From Desmodesmus armatus (lineage: Eukaryota > Chlorophyta > Chlorophyceae > Sphaeropleales > Scenedesmaceae), in the NCBI GenBank assembly GCA_007449985.2, contig VIIQ02000611.1:1-64000 (forward strand): a DNA stretch of 64,000 bases, given 5' to 3'. The translations under genes were made by a program, and so were the position numbers. Positions 9,451-21,944 of this stretch are shown piece by piece. The notes under the pieces were generated by a model. That model was not told the DNA's origin. It was given only the letters and a program-made list of their open reading frames with translations, and did not search any database. Position 1 is the first letter of the stretch; each line of letters starts with the position of its first letter.

Positions 9451-12400
9451 ATGGCAAGGCACTGGTTGGTCCTCCTGCTGCTGGCTCTGGTGCTGACGCA
9501 CGGTCAGTGTCAAGAACCTGGTGATGAAGATTATCCAGACGACGATCCGCCGCAGCCTCCTGGCGGTCCCTCAGACGGGGGTGCGACAGCAATCAAACCT
9601 CCCAAGGAACAGGGCCCCGATCCAGCAGCTGCTCAGCCTCCTGGAGGCCCCACCTCGCCACCAGTAGCTGCAACAACGGCACCGGGCACGCCTACGGGCC
9701 CAGGCGGTGCTGCTGCTGGTCCTCAGCCAACAGCACCAGGCACACCTCCGCAGCCTAACCCAGCAGCAGGAGCGGCAGGAGCAGCTGGAGCAGCAGGGCC
9801 GCGGCCAGTAGTCCCACCAACGCCTGTTGTCACTCCCACAGCCGGCACCACCACACCTCCAGGAGCAGCAGCAACTGCACCAGGCAGCATACCCCCTGGT
9901 GCATCAGCACCCGGCGTGCCAGCACCCGGCGTGCCAGCAGCTGGCGTCACTCCTACTGTCCCAGGAGTGACTCCTGCGGTCCCAGGAGTGACACCTGCGG
10001 CAACAGTAGCACCTGGCACACCAGGTGCCGCTACTGGGCTGCCTCCTACGATCCCCACAGTGCCGATTGTGCCTGGCATGCCCCCAGGGAGTGTCGGCCC
10101 AGTGGCACCTGGAGCAGCAGGCGGCCTGACTGGGCCAGTGACAGGGGATGGTGCTACAGCGGTGGTGGTGTCACCAGGAGCAGAGTCAGCCAGCGCAAAC
10201 GGATCAGCGAAAGGTGGGGGTGGGCATGCCAGGGGCCTTCAGCAGTCTGCGCAATGCCGGACTAGGGGGGGGGGGGGGAGGGGGGCAGACCCTGTGTAAA
10301 AGGCTGAGGGTAGTCATCAAATGCAGCGTGAAGAACTTCTCAGGGGTTCATCACGCTGCATTTGATGACTACCCTCAGCCTTTTACAGGGCCTGTAGCAG
10401 TCTCAGGGGCAAAGGGTGCTGTGCTGTCTAGGTCGTTGCCTGCATATAGGTTGCTAGGCTTTCTGGACACTGCACACACGTCACCTGTGATCAGCAGCTG
10501 GTGCATGCCTGACCAGCTGTTGTGTCCGCACATTGACAGTTGCCCTTTACATGCATATATGTCTCTGGTGACCGATTGACCCAAGCCGGGCTCTAAATGT
10601 GACTAGCAGCGTGTGCATGCACTGTCATTACATCCCAAGACACAGCTGCACTCTGTATCAACCTAAGCATACTGCAAAACGCCCGTGTCAGCGCATTGAC
10701 ACACAGACTGTACCAATTCTCCCACACCTCGCCCTGCTGCCTCTGCACCTGCTGCCTCTGCCTTTCCCCTCCCCTTGCTGCAGCTGAGAACATCACAGCC
10801 ATCCATGGGCTGTCCCCTTTGGACGACAGCGCAAAGCTTGTCGGCGCACTGCTCGGCGCGCTAGGCGCACAGCTCAACACAGCGCCCGAGCGGCCAAACC
10901 CCATCGCAGCATTTGAGGACGGGGGCGGCATCGCCAGCCTCCCCTCGACCCGTAAAGCCCGCAGGAGCCGTAAGGAACGCGGCCGGTTCAGCACCAGCAG
11001 CAGCAAAGGGATGCCGAGCAGCGCCACCCTAGCAAGCGTGAGCTTTCAGGACCTGCGGGGTAGTAAGCGGCTCAACGACGGGCTGGTCACGAACGCGGAT
11101 GGTTCAAGCTTCTGTGTGGTGGGGAAGGATATGTTTCTTGAGCCCACGCCATCAGCGACCACCAAAAACGGCACCACGTTTGCCTCAGTCAACAATGAAG
11201 ACATATACGACCCTGCATGTGATGACGATGCGATCAATAAGGCAAAGTACTGCCAGCCTCCCAAGCTGGTAGCCCCAAAACCTATCGTACCAGTGTTCAT
11301 GGATGCTTCTGGCCAAGTCCAGGCACCGACTGTAGGGGATTTGGAACCGCTGGCGGAGCCCATCAATGGAGTGCTGTTCAGCGTGAACCCTGTGGGAAAC
11401 ATCAGTGCCCTGGCGTGTACTCAGGGCTTCACCAAGGTGGGTGTGTGTGTGGGGGGGGGGGGGCGACAGGGGTGGTGTGTGTGTGTGTGTGAGGGGGTGG
11501 AGTATGTGTCAAAGTAGAGAAAATACTGTGTGCTGACGCACAGCAGTACCAAGGGGTGGGGGCGGGGGTAATTGGGCGAGTTTGGAGCATGTGTGCTGAC
11601 GGGCAGCAGCAGGGCTGTTGGTCAGGCAGGCAGATGGGACAGCGCAGCAGGCAATAAGTGCGGTGTGACGGTCCTCTGGGTGATCTGCATTGTGGCGGCG
11701 GGGGGGGGGGGGGGGTGGTGACTGCTGTTGTCAAACCAGCGGAGATGTTGGGTGGCAGATTCGACGCAAGTTCTTGCAGAACACAGCCGGCGTGAGGTGC
11801 ATGCCGGGCAGAGCTCGCCTGCAGTCGCTGCACCACGGACATGCAGGATTGCTAGGCAGCTGTGGCTGTGCCTGTGACTGCAACATGGGCATGCAGCGCC
11901 TGCAAAGCTCTACTAGGAATGCAAATGGCTGTGCTGATGACTTGCCGCCTTTTGACCTGCCGCCTTTGACTTGCCGTGCTGGTCTGCTGCTGCTGTTTGC
12001 TTGCCGCCTGCAGATGGGCAGCGTCCCTCGCAGCCTGGCAGTGGTCCTCATAAAGTGGTGAGTCACATGTTTCATCACAGCGCGCTGTGTAGCTGCTCTC
12101 TCTCTCGACCTCGCCAGCAATTTTTGCTAAGCTTCTGTCAGCTGCCCCTCCCATGCACTGTGCACACAGCACCATCAGTACCACTCTCTTCGACCCACCC
12201 ATGACATCCCATGTAATTCGCTGCCTTTGACAATGGCCCTAGACAGAACTGAGCCGTACCTCACAAGCAAATGGCTGATGCAGGGGTTCAGGTTTTTGTT
12301 TCCAAGCAATTGATGCATTGTTAACATGATCATTACCCTTCTGCTGCTGCTGCTGCGCAGGGGTCGGCACTACTACAAGTCAAAGGAGGAGTGTTGCAAG

Positions 12401-13015
12401 GAGGCGGGCAGCACTGCCCCAGACTGCGACTGCAAGTGGAACGGCTTGACCTACGACAACCTGCCGCCCCCCTCAGCCTACAGCAGGATGTTCACGGACG
12501 AGTGTGACGGCAAGCCAAGCATCAACAGGGTAAGCGGGAAACCACCCAGCAAGCCGGGCCACTGAATAGCCGAATAGCCAGCTAGCTAGCTAGCTAAGCA
12601 GCCAGTGCAGTAGTGTGCTAGGCCCACCCAGCCAGCCAGCCACCCAGCCAACCGATTGAGGCAGCTGGACCAGCACTGCAGCAGGATGTTCACGGATGAG
12701 TGTGACGGCAAGCCAAGCATCAACAGGGTAAGCTGGAAACCACCCAGCAAGCCGGGCGACTGAATAGCCAAATAGCCAGCTAGCTAGCTAGCTAAGCAGC
12801 CAGTGCAGTAGTGTGCTAGGCCCACCCAGCCAGCCAGCCACCCAGCCAACCGATTGAGGCAGCTGGACCAGCGCTGCAGCAGGATGTTCACGGATGAGTG
12901 TGACGGCAAGCCAAGCATCAACAGGGTAAGCGGGAAACCACCCAGCAAGCTGGGCGCCTGAATAGCCAAACAGCCAGCTGGCTAGCTAACCAGCCAGTGC
13001 AGTAGTGTGCTGAGC

Positions 13016-13066
<51 letters not shown>

Positions 13067-16000
13067 ACCGATTGAGGCAGCTGGACCAGCACTGCAGCAG
13101 GATGTTCACGGATGAGTGTGATGGCAAGCCAAGCACCAACAGGGTGAGCAGGAAACCACCCAGCAAGCTGGGCGCCTGAATAGCCAAACAGCCAGCTAGC
13201 TAGCTAGCTAACCAGCCAGTGCAGAAATGTGCTAGGCCCACCCACCCACCCACCTACCCAGCCAGCCAACCAATTGAGGCGTCTGGGCCAGCACTGCAGC
13301 AGGATATTCACGGATGAGTGTGATGGCAAGCCAAGCACCAACAGGGTATGCGGGGAACCACCCAGCAAGCCGGGCGCCTGAATAGCCATAACAGCCAGCT
13401 AGCTAGCTAGCTAGCTAAGCAGCCAGTGCAGTAGTGTGCTAGGCCCACCCACCCACCCAGCCAGCCAGCCAACCAATTGAGGCAGCTGGGCCAGCACTAC
13501 AGCAGGATGTTCACGGACGAGTGTGACGGCAAGCCAAGCATCAACAGGGTAAGCGGCCACACCCCCAGCCAGCTAATCAGCCAGCTAGCCAGCCAGCCAG
13601 CCGAATAGCCCAACAGCCAGCTAGGCGGCTGGACCGCACTGCCGTAGTTTACCAAGCCAGCCAGCCAACCAGCCAACCAACCAGCATCGCAGCAGCGGGT
13701 GGTGCATGCGACAGAAGTGTCACTGTTATCTGCATGCGTAGAGCGCAAAGCATCAACATGGTACTTGGTGACCCACCCAGCCACCTAGCCACCGCAAGTC
13801 ATCCAGCTAACTGGCACTACAGTAGTGTGACAGTGATACTCCTGCGCAACGCGTACAGAGGGTACCTAGTAACCTAGCCATCCACCTGGCCAGCCAGCAC
13901 GTCAGCCAGCTAGCTGGCACTGCAGTAGTGTGCCGGGGACTCATGCAGGTGTGTCAGTATCTCAACTACACCTTGCTGTGACTGTGTGTTTCCCCCATGA
14001 GCCTCTGGCTCCCTTGTGGGTTGCCCAGCTTTTTGCTGAGCCAATCAATGTGACTGTAACTGTTTCCTGCAGGCCTACTACGATATGTCTGGTGGCATGG
14101 TGACCTTCCATGGTAAGGCCAGGGTGCCCACCCCCGCCACAGCCATGTCTGAGCTTCAATTCAGGAATGGCAGCGCCCCGGAGCCCAGCCCGGCCCCCTT
14201 CAACACCATGAATGGGTTATTGACAGATAAGAGCTACCTGGACCCTGATGGTGTGGATGTGTATGGCTGGGCTGTGCTGAATGACATGCGGAATCCCGAG
14301 GGGCAGTGCAAGTGAGTGAGGGTGGTATGTGAGGGTGTGTGCGCGTGGTGGTGGGGGGGGTCGGGATGACGTGGGTGTGCGAGATGGGGAGGAGGGGTGT
14401 GCAACTGAGTGGGGGGTAGTGCTGTTACAAAGACTGTCTTGTGACTGCAAGCACAGCAACTACAGAGCTGGCCAGGTTGCGACTGTTTGAGGGTTGTGTG
14501 TGGTGGCGGGGGTTGCGTGGGAGGCTGCGGGGTTTGCACAGTGTGACAGGTGTGCTGAACTTTGTGTGGTGTGCTCCTTCCTGCAGAGATTGGTGTGGTG
14601 AGGCCATCGCACAAGTGGGGCTCAACAGCTCTGAGTACAACCACGTGATGTGCATGGCACTGAAAAGCCAGTCAACCACCATCTGCGATGCCTGCGATGC
14701 GACGAAGACCGCATGTGCGGGGACCTGCCCTGCAACTGGAGGCATCACAGCTATCTCGGTGCGTGGTGTGTGCTGGATTGATTGACCCCTAGGGTGTCCT
14801 AGGCACCTGGGGCACGGTGGGACGTGGCAGCTGCAGCGCAGTCACACACGCTCTCCCAGCGTGAAGTGCCTGGCACTCCGCGTCATCTCTCCCTCTATGC
14901 TGGATTGGGCTGGATGTACCTGCTGCTGTGGCAAGGGGGAGATGCGGTTGTTATGTGTGTGCTCTTGTACGGGGTGGGGTTGAGGGTTTGGGTCAAACGT
15001 AAAACCCCATCTATGCTGCTGTGTGTGGTGTGGCATGGTGCGGGCATCTCAATGTCTCCTCTAACCTTCCTTGCCCAGCCGTCTTGGCAGTCTTGAGGGC
15101 CTGCTGGCCGTGTTGACTTCCTACAGCCCTACCCGTGTGGTTGCGCGGATGGCAGGCTGAAGTACCGTGCAGAGCGTCTGCTGCTTGATTCAAGCTGTGA
15201 TGGTGTTGCCGCAGCACCTGTCAACTTGTTTCTGTCTGTCGACTCACACTCGCTGACATCCACCGGCTGTACTGTGCTGGTTGCTCGTTGCTGCCTGCGC
15301 AGGGTTGCGGTTGTGGCACCTGCGGTTTTGCATGGGGAGGTCAGTCCAGCTGCAGTAGACCAGCACCACCTGGAGTGCGGAGCGGCCTGCAGTCCCCTAT
15401 ACCCACTTATGAAGACCTGGACAACCCACTGCTGCCAGGAATGGAGCCTCGTGCATTTGTCAGGATTGGTCCCGGTGAGTATTTTTCTCTGTGTTTATGA
15501 TTGCGTTGAGGTGCTTCTCATGTCCTACATCAGCACCGTCTTCCTGGTGCTGCTTCTGCTGCATGAGGCAACATCACCAAGGCCGCTTGACAACACACCC
15601 CTTGGTACCTTGCCTTACTGCTCTTGTTCTTGCATGCCGCGTGCTGCTGCTGCTCCTTCTGCCCGCTACACCTTGCAGTCAACAAGTTGTACATGTCGCA
15701 TGAACTGGGCCACAATATGGTGAGTGATGATGCAGCCCGCTGTCTGGGTTTGGTGTCTGGAATGTTCCTTTTGAAGGATGACTCATCAGCTGACTAACCT
15801 GCATGATATCAGTAATGCCTCTGAGTGATGCCAATTCTCAAAGCAGTGTTCAGGAGGGCACCATCCACATGATTTCGTTGCGGTTGAGGCTGCACCGACG
15901 TATTGCTGTTCCACCTTGGGGCCATGCAAATGACCAGTGATTGCTGCACCCACCTTGTGTTGACTCATGGCGCGCAACCATCCAATCCAGCATGACAGGC

Positions 16001-17421
16001 AGGCGTGTGTGTGCAGCCGCGAGTCGCTTCCTTAGCCTTAATCATACTGTCATGGCATTGATTGTCTAATCAACAGGAAGGTAGTGAAAGTTGCAACCGC
16101 ATGATTCCGTGCTGTCTGTCTGCAGGGGTTGACCCATACAGGCTCGTTGAAGTGCACCACCACCAGCACACCTGCACCCAGCATCAACCGCTCTCCTGCA
16201 GGGTGCACGCCGGACTGGTACGGCGACCAGACCAGCTTCATGGGTGGTGGGTCAGACCTGCAGCTGCCTAATGCAATGAAGTATCGGGTAAGCAGCAGCA
16301 GGGCTCAAAATCCGGGCGGGCTGATTGACTGGGGACAGCATTGCCGACTGAGTTCAGTCTTGGGCTGATCGAGAAGGAGGGAAAGTCAGTACAACACAGG
16401 CGCACACACGCGGGTCATGCCATCTTCCCTGCAAGCTTCCCTAGCAGTCACATAGTCGTTTATAGGTGTGTTATGGCACGCCTGTCTATCAAAAATGTGG
16501 TGTGTCCAAACGCAGGTTCGCTGGCTGCCACGCGGTACCTTGAGGGAGCACATCACCGGCACAGAGCAGCGCTACACCCTTCGCGCAGCAACCTCCCGCC
16601 GTCCCTCCTGGCAAGAGGGCACCATTCTGCGCTGGTTCGACCCTATCCAGGATACCCTCACTGTGCGGGTGCCGCTGGTGTGGCCCAGCCCTGATGCTGC
16701 TGCGAGAGGAGGGTACTCGTGCCCATGCCCGGCCTGCCCCGGGTGCACGGGGCAGTCGTGCCAGCTGTCGCCGGGCAGCACTAACATGTGTTGCCTGGAG
16801 GAGTCGTGTTTGGACAAGGGGCTCAGGTGAGGGTGCTGGCTGGCTGGCTGGCTGGTTGCTGGGATGCATGTGTTTTGCAGAGGCGCGCGCTGCCAGCACA
16901 ACTGCGTTATCATGGCATGTCGTGGGTTCCTGCAGGCTGGCTGTTTTGGGGTGCGGTTGGACCTGCAGGAAACACCCTGTCTTGGATGTTGGGCATGCAT
17001 GTGTGCTGAGCACGGACACAATCAGCTGCCACGGATCCGCACACGAACAGGTCACTTGGAAAGAGCCCCCGGCAAGTCCCAGTAGCCTTACTCTGCATTC
17101 GTGTTGTGCTGACACCCGGAGTTGTATGCTTGTGCTGCACCGCAGCTACCTGTATGTGGAGCTGCACCAGCCCTACCGCAACGACAACAACCCCGAACGG
17201 AGGGGCTCGCGATCCGCATGATGGGCGACTTGAGCACATGCACCAGCACACGCGCTGTCGCAACACATATGGATGCAGAAGGCAAGCACAAGTACCTTTT
17301 GGACACTCCGGACCCGACCGGTACCTTACTCGGCAGCAAGTTCGAGGATCCGCTGCGCCGCGTGACGATCATCCTAGAGGAATGGTCACGCAGTCAAGCG
17401 GTCGTGCGTGTGATTGCCTAA
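9451..17421 (+). CDS. Gametolysin-like secreted zinc metalloprotease (peptidase M11), 11 exons
   Basis: Exons whose phases all agree: 9451-10213, 10784-11436, 12014-12057, 12361-12529, 14073-14311, 14587-14758, 15303-15474, 15679-15719, 16126-16287, 16516-16826 and 17146-17421, giving about 1000 residues. The start (MARHWLVLLLLALVLTHG) is a signal peptide, followed by a Pro/Ala/Gly/Thr-rich linker of about 230 residues typical of algal wall proteins. A Cys-rich region (KEECCKEAG, CDACDAT, GCGCGTCGF) follows. Exons 8 and 9 join to give the zinc site HELGHNMGLTH (HExxHxxGxxH), and WYGDQTSFMGGG fits the Met-turn. In gametolysins this enzyme degrades the Hyp-rich cell wall or matrix. The last exon shifts frame at a GGGG run (17202-17205). 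One missing G would continue into LAIRMMGDL and stop at 17421; as written it stops at 17221. The Cys-rich insert before the active site is unusual to me. Confidence 0.85.
10297..10386. repeat. Near-perfect inverted repeat (hairpin) in intron 1 of the metalloprotease
   Basis: An arm of about 35 bases (10297-10331) is repeated in reverse complement at 10351-10386, around a loop of about 20 bases. The shared core begins TAAAAGGCTGAGGGTAGTCA. It could be a small foldback element or an RNA hairpin in the intron. A poly-G tract (10266-10285) lies just upstream. Confidence 0.9.
12481..13553 (+). repeat. Five echoes of exon 4's 3' end plus splice donor, about 200-bp period
   Basis: The last ~48 coding bases of exon 4 (residues SRMFTDECDGKPSINR) with the donor AGG|GTAAGC recur in the following intron. 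The copies sit at about 12681, 12880, 13094, 13297 and 13500. Each is preceded by CTGCAG or CTACAG, so each looks like a 46-nt mini-exon with its own acceptor and donor. Since 46 is not a multiple of three, inclusion would break the frame. The spacers are GCCA/GCTA-rich minisatellite sequence (GCCAGCCAGCCA up to about 13930). Copies differ by scattered substitutions. Confidence 0.9.
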
Positions 17422-19371
17422 GGTTTTACCTAAGATCGTGGTTACGTTCGAATCATTTGCGCCTGTTGTCTGTGCAGTGGCTTGAGCTCTTGATCACTTC
17501 AAGTCAAGTGCTGCTGTGCATGCACGCACAGGATCCGTATGCCAAGGTGAATGTCGGCAGGTGGTGGAGTTGGGCTCTGCTTGCGCATTCGCGAGTTTGT
17601 GAGTCAGATAGACTTATTGCAGCGGCACACCGTCGTATGCTCCGGGCAAACCCTGTTGGGTTATAAGCTGTTGCGCATCGGCAGCTGCCGCTCATTCATC
17701 AAAGCACTGCTAGTGCGCTTGCGGTGTGCGCTGAGCTGTCGTCCATTGGCAAGTTTTTGGGACTGCGAATCGCAGCCTGCAATCTCGCCACAACTGTCAC
17801 ACTTCAGCGTGCATCGTTGCGTGTGTGCTGGGCTCAGCGAACCACCCCAAACCCCTGCCGTAGGGTTGCATGGATGCCAGCAGCTGCACAGCGCTACCAA
17901 CGGTCCCTTGCACTGTGTGCCGATCCAGTTGTGGCTGGCGGCATACTATGTAGTACCCATTCCTGTAGTGGCATCTCATTTCTTGGGTGTTTCGGGGGCA
18001 ACAAAGCGGCTGCATCCAGCCAACTGCTTTGAGGGCAACAGCAAGAATGATGGCGCTGTTTTCCTGTGCAGCTGCATATGCTGTGCAGGTCTGATGCCCT
18101 ATGTTGGCCTGTGTGCTACAGACCACCCTGCTTGCAGGAGCCCTCCTGCTGCTGTTCATCCTTGTTCGACAGCTGGCGCCTGTAATCCTGGTTCTTTAGC
18201 TGATGCTTGTGGCGATTGCTGTTCAACTGCAGCACATTTGGTCGCGTGCGTGCTTGGCATTGTGCTGTAGGTAGGGTACCAAATTACTACGCGCTGCTGC
18301 CTGTGTTTGTGCACCATGCCGTATTGTAAAGTCTGTTGCACAGTCTGTGTGCTGCAGTGCTTGTGGCTGCTGGCCGAGCCGGGTTATGGTGAGGGCACCG
18401 ATGCTGTGTGTTGTGGCAGGCTACAGTGTGTTGCGTGCTTGGGCAGCGATTTTTCTGGCCAGTTGCAGTTGCTGTTCACCCTGAAAGCTCCAAAAGTGAC
18501 GGGTACTGTTTGTCTGCATCGTTCTTTCGGACGTGTTGAAGGCTACCAGGCAGTTGGCCTATCAGCGAGGCACATGTGGCTGTGCCATGTAGTGTCCGCA
18601 TGCATATGCTACTGCCGAAAGAACTGCATGTGTATTGCTCAAGGCGGGTTGCATCACTCATCCTATTTGACCATACATGCATCACTATCACTGGGGATGC
18701 GGATACTACTACAGTTGCAGTCAGCACACATGTTGGCAGTAGTCAGCACACATGCCGGTCAACACCTGATGTTCAGGTGGTTGGCAGCAGTGCCGCTAGG
18801 TCTAGTCCATGTTGGAACGATAGGCCTTTGAATGCTTGTGTGAGGGATGTATGACGTAGTTGATTGATAGAAATATGCACTGGCATGCATGGCATGCGAC
18901 ATGCACACAATTGCACCCCTACCATTTTTTGTGCGGAGTTGCGACCTTTTTGTGTGCGGAATTGAGGCACACCTTCCTGAACGCGAGTGGTGCTGCTGTC
19001 TTGGCCTTTCCTCGTTGCTGTGTGAAGCTGGGCTGAACACCTTATACAAGACAGAACGCACAACTTGCCACAGACAGCGTGCCTTGCACACCCTCTCCTG
19101 TTTCCTTCCTGTTTGGCATTACCAGCCAAGGTGCAGGTCAGCACAAACCACACAACAGCACAGCATAGCTGATTGGCCCCATGGCTGCGTAATGCACCAA
19201 GCAGCCGTCAACGCGGTGTGCCTGGCTGTCGCAAACAGTGACAACTCCCGCTGAACAACCTGGGAGGCGCCACCACATGATCACACGCTTCAACAACATC
19301 ACCCTCAACCGTTACAAGCTCAGGGTTCCCTAGCGATGCAAAACCCAGGCGCCCTGACACAAGTACAGCCC
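17422..19371. other. Convergent intergenic region with no recognised gene
   Basis: This separates the metalloprotease (+) from BRX1 (-) and should contain both 3' UTRs. One long open stretch (17551-18270, +) lacks homology features, splice support or coding-like composition. The sequence is rich in GTGC/TGCATG words on the plus strand. Confidence 0.5.
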
Positions 19372-19376
19372 TTACA
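19372..19376 (-). terminator. TGTAA poly(A) signal of BRX1
   Basis: TGTAA on the minus strand, 82 bases past the BRX1 stop. This is the usual green-algal polyadenylation signal. Confidence 0.55.
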
Positions 19377-19457
19377 TCCAGGGACACGCATCTTGTATCA
19401 AAACCCCTCGAAAACCTCCAAAACCCTCACAGCTTCAAACCAAAAGATCCAAAACCC

Positions 19458-21351
19458 TCACAGCTTGAAGACCTCGTCCACCTCGTTGACCGGCAGCACG
19501 TTGTCCTCCTCATGTGCGCGCCGCTTGGCCTTCTGCTGCACCTTGGCAACGTATTTGCCAGCCTTCTGCTGCTTCAGCAGCCGACGAACCACGTTGGGCG
19601 ACACAAACTCTGCGCAATGCAACAAGAAAACCAGTGTGTTGTGATTCAACCATGTAGAAGTCATGAGGAGCCCTCCACCTGGGCGCACATAGCCATCTTG
19701 GTCCGCATACTTCACTACATTTTGCATGTTGTGCTCTGTAGTTGAGCTCAACACCACCCTGAAAGTGCCACACTACCAAGGGTGACACCCGTTACTTTTG
19801 AAAAACTGGTGAACTGGTAGCACTAGCCTGTCTGCCCCAGTGTGCCCACCTGGGTTGTCGTACAGCACGCGGCCTCCAAAGCTCCCCTCGAAGATCTTGA
19901 TGGGCCGCAGCGCACAGCGTGGGCCCACCTCGACCAGGGTAACGTTGGAGGCCTCAGCCTGCTTCTTGTCCAGCGGCATCACGATCTGAAAGGGGAGGGG
20001 GGAGCAGCAGCACAGTTAGCAACAGTGTCCTTCAAATTCCAGGTCTTGAGGTTCAGGGCTGGGGGTTGGGCTTGAGGGTTTGGGAAACATCAGCCTTCTT
20101 TCTTGTCCAGTGGCTACCTGTAAGGAGGGGGGGGGGCACCGTTAACGGGGGCACCAAACCTATACATCTTCGAAGTTTGTTACAAACATAGTTCATGCGT
20201 CCACACACCAATGCGCGCTTGATGTGCGAGACATCCTGGCTGGGACCTTGATTTCCAGCCGTACCTGGTAGTTCCTCATCCATATGCAGCCGTCTGCCAC
20301 ACTGAAGCTGAAGATGTGGTCGAAGAAGGGTTTGGCCTTGTGGTGCCGCGCGGGGGTGCCAAACACCTGGCCCAGCATCTCCTTGAGCAGCTGCAGGTGG
20401 GGCTGAGCATCAAAGGACGCATCGAAACTCAACACAGGCCTGCACAAATGCAGCATTGCAGGGTGAGGATTATCAGGACGTTGATTGAGAGTGAAGAAGG
20501 GACAAGGGGCATGTCAGACAAGGGGCCAAACAAACTGGCCCAGGCATGCGGCATGCCTTTCTTCTGAAAGCAGGAAGGGGAGTTGGGGGTGCCAAACACC
20601 TGGCCCAGCATCTCCTTCAGCAGCTGCAGGTGGGGCTGAGCATCAAAGGACGCATCGAAACTCAACACAGGCCTGCACATTCGGAAGTTGGGGAGGGGTA
20701 AGCAGCGACACTTGAGGCGTAGGATGCGTAGAAGGGGCTACGGCGTGTCAAAAACCCACAAGCCTGTTTCCTGAAGATAATTGGCGGGCGCGGCAAAGGC
20801 ATCTGGGGGAAGGGGTCCAACAGGGGTGCATTCAATACATGGGCAGCCCAGCATGTGTGTGTGAAAGGTGTGTAGGATTACTAAAAAGCGTCACAAATGG
20901 GTGTGTGCAGGCATCTGATATCTGCACCAACCCAGAGTCTGGGTTGCTTCTCACCGTGACCCCCTGAGGTGGTTGCCTGTCAGTTTGAGTTCATCCATGG
21001 TGTGCACATTCAGCACCAGGAACTTGGCAGTGGGGCCGTCAGGGCCTTGGCCTGGCAGCAGCAGCAGCAGCAGCAAGCATTCATCATGGTTGTCAGTGGC
21101 ACAGCACAGCGCGGCACAGCATGGCACAGCTTGAAATTCAACACCTGGCTGGCACCCTGGTCTGCTCCCATGTCGCTGCTTGTCTTGCCTTGCACTGCCT
21201 CCTGACCCTGGCCCCAGTGCTTTCCCCTGTCATTCCTAGTACTGCCATCACTCCTTTGCACTGCTCACACAAGTGCAGTTCTCTTGGCTGGCATTGCTCC
21301 TACCCCTCAAACAGTCGCCGACACTGCTTTGCGCTTGTCCCTTCAGGGCCC

Positions 21352-21394
<43 letters not shown>

Positions 21395-21550
21395 TCTCCG
21401 CGCACTCACCATCCAAAGGTACAGGTCCTGCCTCTTGCGTGCCTCAAAGAACAGCACGCTGCTGCACCCCTTCTCATCAGCAACCTCATTGATCACACCC
21501 TGAATAAGATAACACAGCACAACACAGCACAGCACAAAATTGGCAGATGG

Positions 21551-21581
<31 letters not shown>

Positions 21582-21894
21582 GGCGTAGTGGATACAGCAA
21601 CCAAGGCAGTAGGAACGCAGCATGAACACCAGCCAACATGAGCGGGGGGGTGGGGTGGGGGGAAGAGATACAGCGCCTGAAGGCAGTGAAAAAGCAGTAC
21701 GAACAGCAGCAGAGATCCTCGGCCAAGGGGGCCCGCCCCTACTGCTGCTGGTGCTGCTGTGGTGGTGGGGGAACACATGTGGATATTGGGCTGCTGCCAC
21801 CACACAGTAGCAAAACAATGATGTATCAGTCCTTGCAGAACATCCATTGCTGGTGTTGCACCTGCTGCTGCTGTGCTGGTGGTGGTGGTGCTTC

Positions 21895-21944
<50 letters not shown>

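Noticed and set aside
9723..10079. Gly/Val/Pro-rich ORF antisense to the protease first exon
   Set aside because: It mirrors the Pro/Ala/Thr-rich linker of the real gene, whose exon has a signal peptide and phase-consistent splicing.
12481..13553. CRISPR-like array (regular ~200-bp repeats)
   Set aside because: Eukaryotic intron, units too long, and the repeat is an exon end with a splice donor.
17551..18270. 239-residue plus-strand ORF after the protease
   Set aside because: It starts in the 3' flank, with no recognisable motif and only chance openness.
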